Shown here: positions 59,285 to 64,000 of the stretch, piece after piece
Numbering within the stretch: position 1 is the stretch's first letter
How the letters are laid out: every line of letters begins with the position of its first letter
Assembly (NCBI RefSeq): GCF_002077945.1
Contig: NZ_LVYD01000044.1
Span: 186,001-250,000, forward strand
Direction: 5' to 3'
DNA length: 64,000 nt
From: Niastella vici
Lineage (GTDB): Bacteria; Bacteroidota; Bacteroidia; Chitinophagales; Chitinophagaceae
The notes under the pieces: model-generated
Database searches by the model: none
What the model was told of the DNA's origin: nothing
The model's input: only the letters and a program-made list of their open reading frames with translations
Translations under genes and position numbers: made by a program

Positions 59285-61975
59285 CTATTCCAGGATAAAA
59301 CTGGCAGGCCCAAATGCTTTGATCGTACAACTGAATTTCCCGTTTATGATTTTGACAGGCTTCCCGTTTACTTCGCCCCGAAGATCTACCGGCGTGGCTT
59401 TCGTGCGTTGTTGCCCTGCCGGAAGCATGATCGTTACTGCTCCTGCGCTTCCTGCCTGTTCCCATAAACGCAGCAGGGTTCCTTTATTCCCATCAGGGTC
59501 TTCGCCAAATGCCGTTACCAACACGCCTTTCCGGGAAAGTTCAATTCCTTTTTGTGTGGCGGGTAATTTTCGGGAACTGTTTTCAGGAGCTATGGCCTGC
59601 AATGGATTGCGGGCTTCCAATGCAGGAACAGTCATGATCTGTTCTTTTGCTGTGTTGCGATCAAATGTCCAGATCCTTACACGTGAACTCCAGGTGCCGG
59701 GATACCAGTAACGGTAATTGGTATTCCATTGATTGTTGTATAAGTTGATATACACAATAGGTTTCTTCGGTATAAAGTTCAATGAAAACTTCCAGCAGCC
59801 GGGCGTATCCAAACTAATGAGCGGATGATCGAGCGGCGTCACGGCAATGCCTTTACCCGTTGCATCGGTTATCGTTACTCCTTGCCCTACTGTGTACATA
59901 TCCTTGTTGGCGCCCATTTGAATATCTGTTGCCGGATCCATAGTGCCCAGTGGACGATATACCTTAAATACAGGGTTTTGAATATTAAACGGAAGCGCCA
60001 GCCAATCAGCTTCGGGCCAGTTATCTTTTGCTTTGTTAAGAATTGTTATTTCCATATCAAGATAAGGCTGGCCCCCGGTGAGTGTTACTGTTAAACGTGA
60101 TGCAGGCAAATGATTGGCCGTATCGGCAGGCATGTTTACAATTGCCGTTTGTTGTAACGGGGTAGTGGCAACACTAAGCGTTCCGCCAACAGGAGAAGCT
60201 TTGCGATAGGGAACAATTTTTTCTGAGATCATACCGGGTTTGAATAAACCCGGATGCAGCCAGTCGCCACTTTCACCGAATACCTGCCAGGCGCGTTTTT
60301 GCTGGTAATCGGCTGTATATTTTGCAGTTTGTTCGTATGTAAAGCGTTCGTTGAAATATTGCCCTGTTTGGTTGCCCGAAATGTTTGCCGCCCAATTGTG
60401 GCCGGTACGTTTATCAATCAATGAAGTGATAGCACCCCTGGTTGCATCAAAACTTATTTTATAAAATTCATTTTCGATAAATTGACTGGTTGAGGTTGCT
60501 GCTATTTGCTTAGCCGGCAAAGCCACAGTTGTATAGCCGCCTGCGGGAATATTTTTCACCAACACCTGCTCACCATTCACGTCAACCACTCCGTTTCGCT
60601 GCCAGGGCAAAGGGTTGTAAACAAGTAAACTGTTGGGTGCGGCTTTTACCGATTGTGCCAATAATAGCAGGTTGTCTTTTTTTAGATTGTTGGCAATGCG
60701 CCATGCCGTGCGGATGTAATCTGTTTTATCCTCCCAGGAGGCCTCCAGGCCGGCATATTTTGATGCGGGCAGTTGTTTGAACTCATCGCCATACTTGTCA
60801 ACAGAAGCCGCACCGCCCCAGGTGTGTTCGGCATACAGCGCCATCATTTCATACGCTTTGGCTATTGAATCGCTAATAGAAGACACAGGCAGTTTCCAGT
60901 TTTTCAACTGTGTATGCAATAGTTCATCTGCAGCTAACAGGGGCGCAGCATCTCTCGACATTTTTGAACCGCCCGGGTCGCACATAATACCATGCACCCA
61001 GGTATCGGGCATTTCTTTTTTAACAACAGGGAAGGTGGGGTTGCCGGCAAGTATGGATCTTACAAAGTCGTCCATTGTACCCACACGTATATTTACTCCC
61101 GGCATTTTTTTCCGGGCCTCTTCAAATAGTGCTTTTACATCCCTTTCTTTGGGAGGTCCGGTATTATCCATTGTTACAAGGATCGCCGGCCAAACCTTAT
61201 AGGGCCAGTCAGCCGGCGGCAGCAATCCGTGTCCTACAAAATGTTCATTGCCTCCCCATTCAGAAGACCAGCCAGGGCCAATGGCAGTACTGTAAATGCT
61301 GGAGTAAAAAGTAAGCACCCTTGAGCCGTCAGGCCCTTCCCACCAGAAAAGCCCTGGTGTTTGTACAAAGCCACTTGGCCAGTTGCAGCCAATATGTAAA
61401 AATTTTACGCCTGCGTTCGCCAACACTGTTGCCAGCTCACCTCCATGCGAAGGCATGTCTGTAACTTTTGCTGATTGTGGTAGCGGAAGATGATATTGTC
61501 TGGAGAGTTTGGACGCAAAACCAAGCCCCCTTGTAATTACTTCCGGTTCGCATACATCGGTTTCCACGGTAAAAGGCATGGCATGGGTGATAAAGCGTCC
61601 TTTACTGAATGCGTCATCCAGTTTTTTTCTTCGCTCATCTGTTTGTCCCGGCCAGGGCTCCATCACTTTCGACATAACCCATCCGGGACAGGTCCATTTG
61701 AACTGTTGCCCGTCAGGCATTGACTGCGATGCCTCCATGGCTTTGAGTGCATTGTCAATCATGCCGGTACGGTAATATTGTACAACGTCTTTCGCGCGAT
61801 GCGTATAACCGATATCGAAATGGGTTTTAAATACAACAATGATCTCTTTTACGTTATTGTTAAGGACAAAATTATCCGGCTGTTTTTTTCGCGGGATGGT
61901 CGTCTGCGACCATACATTGTTTTCAACAATGCATAAGATTGATAACGAGAAAAATAAAAGCTTTGATTTTTTCAT
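59285..61975 (-). CDS. GH38-like (alpha-mannosidase-like / DUF5054) secreted glycosidase
   Basis: 896 residues from the ATG at 61975, which gives a clean signal peptide (ending WSQ); the frame extends to 62035 but overlaps the next gene. N-terminal glycoside hydrolase 38-like barrel with HFDIGYTHRAKDVV (HxD zinc pair) near residue 55 and further MPSHGGEL and HIGCNWPSG; C-terminal beta-sandwich. DUF5054-type protein. Exported glycan-degrading enzyme, substrate undefined. Confidence 0.82.
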   Translation of the reverse strand: MKKSKLLFFSLSILCIVENNVWSQTTIPRKKQPDNFVLNNNVKEIIVVFKTHFDIGYTHRAKDVVQYYRTGMIDNALKAMEASQSMPDGQQFKWTCPGWVMSKVMEPWPGQTDERRKKLDDAFSKGRFITHAMPFTVETDVCEPEVITRGLGFASKLSRQYHLPLPQSAKVTDMPSHGGELATVLANAGVKFLHIGCNWPSGFVQTPGLFWWEGPDGSRVLTFYSSIYSTAIGPGWSSEWGGNEHFVGHGLLPPADWPYKVWPAILVTMDNTGPPKERDVKALFEEARKKMPGVNIRVGTMDDFVRSILAGNPTFPVVKKEMPDTWVHGIMCDPGGSKMSRDAAPLLAADELLHTQLKNWKLPVSSISDSIAKAYEMMALYAEHTWGGAASVDKYGDEFKQLPASKYAGLEASWEDKTDYIRTAWRIANNLKKDNLLLLAQSVKAAPNSLLVYNPLPWQRNGVVDVNGEQVLVKNIPAGGYTTVALPAKQIAATSTSQFIENEFYKISFDATRGAITSLIDKRTGHNWAANISGNQTGQYFNERFTYEQTAKYTADYQQKRAWQVFGESGDWLHPGLFKPGMISEKIVPYRKASPVGGTLSVATTPLQQTAIVNMPADTANHLPASRLTVTLTGGQPYLDMEITILNKAKDNWPEADWLALPFNIQNPVFKVYRPLGTMDPATDIQMGANKDMYTVGQGVTITDATGKGIAVTPLDHPLISLDTPGCWKFSLNFIPKKPIVYINLYNNQWNTNYRYWYPGTWSSRVRIWTFDRNTAKEQIMTVPALEARNPLQAIAPENSSRKLPATQKGIELSRKGVLVTAFGEDPDGNKGTLLRLWEQAGSAGAVTIMLPAGQQRTKATPVDLRGEVNGKPVKIINGKFSCTIKAFGPASFILE

Positions 61976-61985
61976 TGCATATTTT

Positions 61986-63935
61986 TTATCGTTGCCACAC
62001 TTTAATTTTTTGTTTTCCGCTTTGTTTAATTTCAAAAGCCCCTGGTGATGGGTTGGCTGTATTGCGTTGATTGCCTAAATAATCGGTATCGATCTTAAGT
62101 GTCGATCCGTCTGTATTTTCAAAAGGCAGGCTGGGAACAATAGCCGGTCTTAGTGATTGTGTTGTTACTAATTTTCTTGTTTGTTCGCTAAGCCAGTTTT
62201 TATCGAGATCGATCTCCAGGAAAAACGTTTCGTTTTGTGTTGACAAATCAGCAATGGCATCAAAATCATTTTTTACCAACGCATTTTTTTCAACAGCAGC
62301 TTGTTCTTTGTAATTTTTCATTTTCTCTTTTGCATCTTTGTCCATCTCGCCAAATTGCATTTGCTTATCATTATTGATGGCTCTTACCGTTCCTTTTGTA
62401 TAAACGTTCCCGTCAAAGGTTACTGGCATCAGCGCCTTACTGTATTGACTCGCATTGCCTGCATTTACAAAGAGGTTGTTGATAAACTGGATATCGCCAC
62501 CGGGATTATCGTGTAATCCGGCAACATAAGTGGAGTGGGGAAGATGGTAAGGAGTTAATCGTCCGTCGTAATTAATAATAGTCATTCCTCCACCAAAAAT
62601 ATTGTGCACAAAAGCCGCCCCGCTTGAATTCATCAGCAGGTTGGTTTTCGATAACAGGATATTATTGCTTACCAGCATGGGGCCATGGTCCACTTCCAGG
62701 AAAATGTCGTGGTCATTATCATGCATCAGGTTGTTTTTGATCTGTGCGCCCTGGGCCATCCAGTCGAGCCAAATACCAAAATTGCTGCGATAAATATGGT
62801 TATTGCGGATTTGCACATCTACCGCACCGTGAAATTTAATAGCGGCCTGTTCAGCTCCATCAAACAAGCGATGAATGTGAATGTCGTGGATGGTATTGCC
62901 TTCTACAATGCTGAACGCACAACCCATGCTGCCTACAATACCTGTTTGCTCGCAGTTAGTGATGGTATTGTTGCGAACAAGATGCCCGCCAATAGTAGCC
63001 TTGTTCCAACCGAATGCCAGGGCTCTGTTGATAGTACCTACATAACCTTTTGCCGATTCGGTTTCCCTGTTATCGAATTCATCGCCATATTTACCCAGTG
63101 CGATGCCCACGCATTTTGAATACCGGATCACATTATTCTCAATGATCCAGCCACGGCTCCAATGCGTGCCAATAAGGCCATGCTGTTCGGCAGTAGGTGG
63201 CGCCCAATTGGTAGCGGCCTGTTCCAGGGTAAATCCACGAACAGTAAGAAAATTTATGAATGGTTTATCGGGATAAAATACAGTTGCGCGAACATTGATC
63301 TCCACCAGCGCTGTATTGGGATCTGCATTTTTAAACTGCGCCCAGATGGTGGTGCTGTCGGCATCCACTGTTGCACACCAAAGTGGATTTTTTGCATCAG
63401 CTGTTTTGTTGAGCACTTCTTCTTTTTTCGCTGCCTCCATCAGCCAATCGCCATTTAGGTACACAGCGCCCCGCAGGTATTTTCTGTCTTTTGGCCTGGG
63501 CCAAAACCAATCGCCATGAATGTATTCTTTATACGGATTGAAATTTCCAAAGAAACTGTTGGGTAGCTTCAGCACCCAGGTATCATTCTCTTGCTTTTGC
63601 CAGCCTTTCACTACTTCTGATCCTTTTACGGCCACCTTCTCTCCTTTGGCTGCCTGATAAGTAATTCTTTCTTTATCAGAGTTACCGCCACGGGGCGGTA
63701 CGATGGATTCACGGTAAATACCGGCGTGCACGGTAATTATATCTCCGGGCAGGGCTTTGCCGGCCGCCGCCATAATGGTTTTTAAAGGGTTGCCTGCCGA
63801 GCCATCGTTGGCATCATTGCCGTTTACCGAAACATGGTATTCTTTATATGCTTTGGCATTGCCATTGGATGTTTTTACTTGTGCAAATGTGCAGAAATAG
63901 CTGAATGCAAGCAGTGCGCAAAAGAAGGATTTCAT
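61986..63935 (-). CDS. Secreted right-handed parallel beta-helix protein
   Basis: 649 residues: signal peptide (about 1-18), a DUF1565-like start YHVSVNGNDANDGSAGNPLK with ITVHAGIYRESIV, and a series of beta-helix rungs with N-ladders (IENNVIRYS, RNNTITNCEQ, EGNTIHDIHI, RNNHIYRSN, KNNLMHDND). Polysaccharide-binding or lyase-like; catalytic residues not identified. Start codon is adjacent to or overlaps an upstream gene end, so it is part of a larger minus-strand unit. Confidence 0.82.
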   Translation of the reverse strand: MKSFFCALLAFSYFCTFAQVKTSNGNAKAYKEYHVSVNGNDANDGSAGNPLKTIMAAAGKALPGDIITVHAGIYRESIVPPRGGNSDKERITYQAAKGEKVAVKGSEVVKGWQKQENDTWVLKLPNSFFGNFNPYKEYIHGDWFWPRPKDRKYLRGAVYLNGDWLMEAAKKEEVLNKTADAKNPLWCATVDADSTTIWAQFKNADPNTALVEINVRATVFYPDKPFINFLTVRGFTLEQAATNWAPPTAEQHGLIGTHWSRGWIIENNVIRYSKCVGIALGKYGDEFDNRETESAKGYVGTINRALAFGWNKATIGGHLVRNNTITNCEQTGIVGSMGCAFSIVEGNTIHDIHIHRLFDGAEQAAIKFHGAVDVQIRNNHIYRSNFGIWLDWMAQGAQIKNNLMHDNDHDIFLEVDHGPMLVSNNILLSKTNLLMNSSGAAFVHNIFGGGMTIINYDGRLTPYHLPHSTYVAGLHDNPGGDIQFINNLFVNAGNASQYSKALMPVTFDGNVYTKGTVRAINNDKQMQFGEMDKDAKEKMKNYKEQAAVEKNALVKNDFDAIADLSTQNETFFLEIDLDKNWLSEQTRKLVTTQSLRPAIVPSLPFENTDGSTLKIDTDYLGNQRNTANPSPGAFEIKQSGKQKIKVWQR

Positions 63936-63936
63936 T

Positions 63937-64000
63937 TTATAAACCAGTTTTTATTTTCAATACTTCGGGTCTCAAATAGGGTTTGTTTAGATCTACAAGC
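63937..64000 (-). CDS. C-terminal end of a gene entering from outside the window
   Basis: The minus strand reads LVDLNKPYLRPEVLKIKTGL and stops with TAA at 63939-63937, 1 bp before the beta-helix start. Another frame is also open and would end in an ATGA overlap, so the reading frame is not certain. Too short to name. Confidence 0.35.
   Translation of the reverse strand, partial: LVDLNKPYLRPEVLKIKTGL

Noticed and set aside
1-64000. CRISPR arrays, insertion sequences, prophage or tRNA genes
   Set aside because: No regularly spaced repeats, transposase or integrase reading frames, or tRNA cloverleaf sequences were seen on either strand.

Overview
The window looks like a chromosomal segment of a member of the Bacteroidota, most likely a soil-type Chitinophagaceae relative. 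The evidence is an ECF sigma / FecR (with DUF4974) / STN-TonB receptor triplet, DUF5777, DUF3570 and DUF4266 envelope proteins, PepSY-like secreted proteins, few Shine-Dalgarno sequences, and promoters with the Bacteroidota -7 box TAnnTTTG. There are no tRNA or rRNA genes, CRISPR arrays, insertion sequences or phage genes.

Layout. (1) 1-13670 and 26660-42924 are two halves of a stress/dormancy island: PRPP synthetase (cut by the window start), a COG2187 kinase-like protein, PolX, DUF892, universal stress proteins, BON protein, methyltransferase, phosphoribosyltransferase plus dienelactone-hydrolase-like pair, glucokinase and ZIP transporter; then a thioredoxin-like protein, a CheY-like receiver, SDR, L,D-transpeptidase, M50-CBS site-2 protease, Hsp20, P-type cation ATPase, FtsH, zinc alcohol dehydrogenase, two more universal stress proteins and a PfkB-type sugar kinase. 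(2) 13766-22382 is a complete aerobic carbon monoxide dehydrogenase operon on the minus strand, transcribed coxM-S-L-G-D-E-F followed by a second XdhC gene; CoxL has the form I active-site loop AYRCSFR. (3) 22500-26522 holds a small CPFC membrane protein and pstS-C-A-B. (4) 43026-54098 is an envelope redox region: a minus-strand set (two haem-motif lipoproteins, OB-fold protein, YceI, DUF5777) divergent from ECF sigma, FecR and TonB receptor, then thioredoxin, ApbE, DUF4266, DUF3570 and PAP2. (5) 54114-58111 has an Lrp regulator, a split DsbD and a cysteine desulfurase. (6) 58219-64000 is a minus-strand carbohydrate locus (phytanoyl-CoA dioxygenase-like, GH38-like, beta-helix protein and a gene cut by the window end).

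The main observation from reading the DNA is a shared promoter design in the stress island. Twelve promoters carry a Crp/Fnr-type palindrome TGA-N6-TCA (the best is the textbook TTGAT-N4-ATCAA) whose centre lies 33-35 bp upstream of the centre of a -7 box. Four of those -7 boxes match TAnnTTTG exactly and three more miss one base. This places the palindrome near -41.5, the class II Fnr/Crp activator position. The genes under these sites closely parallel the mycobacterial DosR dormancy regulon in content (USPs, Hsp20, PfkB, P-type ATPase, phosphoribosyltransferase/hydrolase), although the regulator type is different. No Crp/Fnr gene lies in the window, so the regulator must be encoded elsewhere.

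Taken together, the window suggests an aerobic heterotroph equipped for energy or oxygen limitation: it can draw electrons from CO, scavenge phosphate, and switch on a maintenance programme through an Fnr-like regulator.
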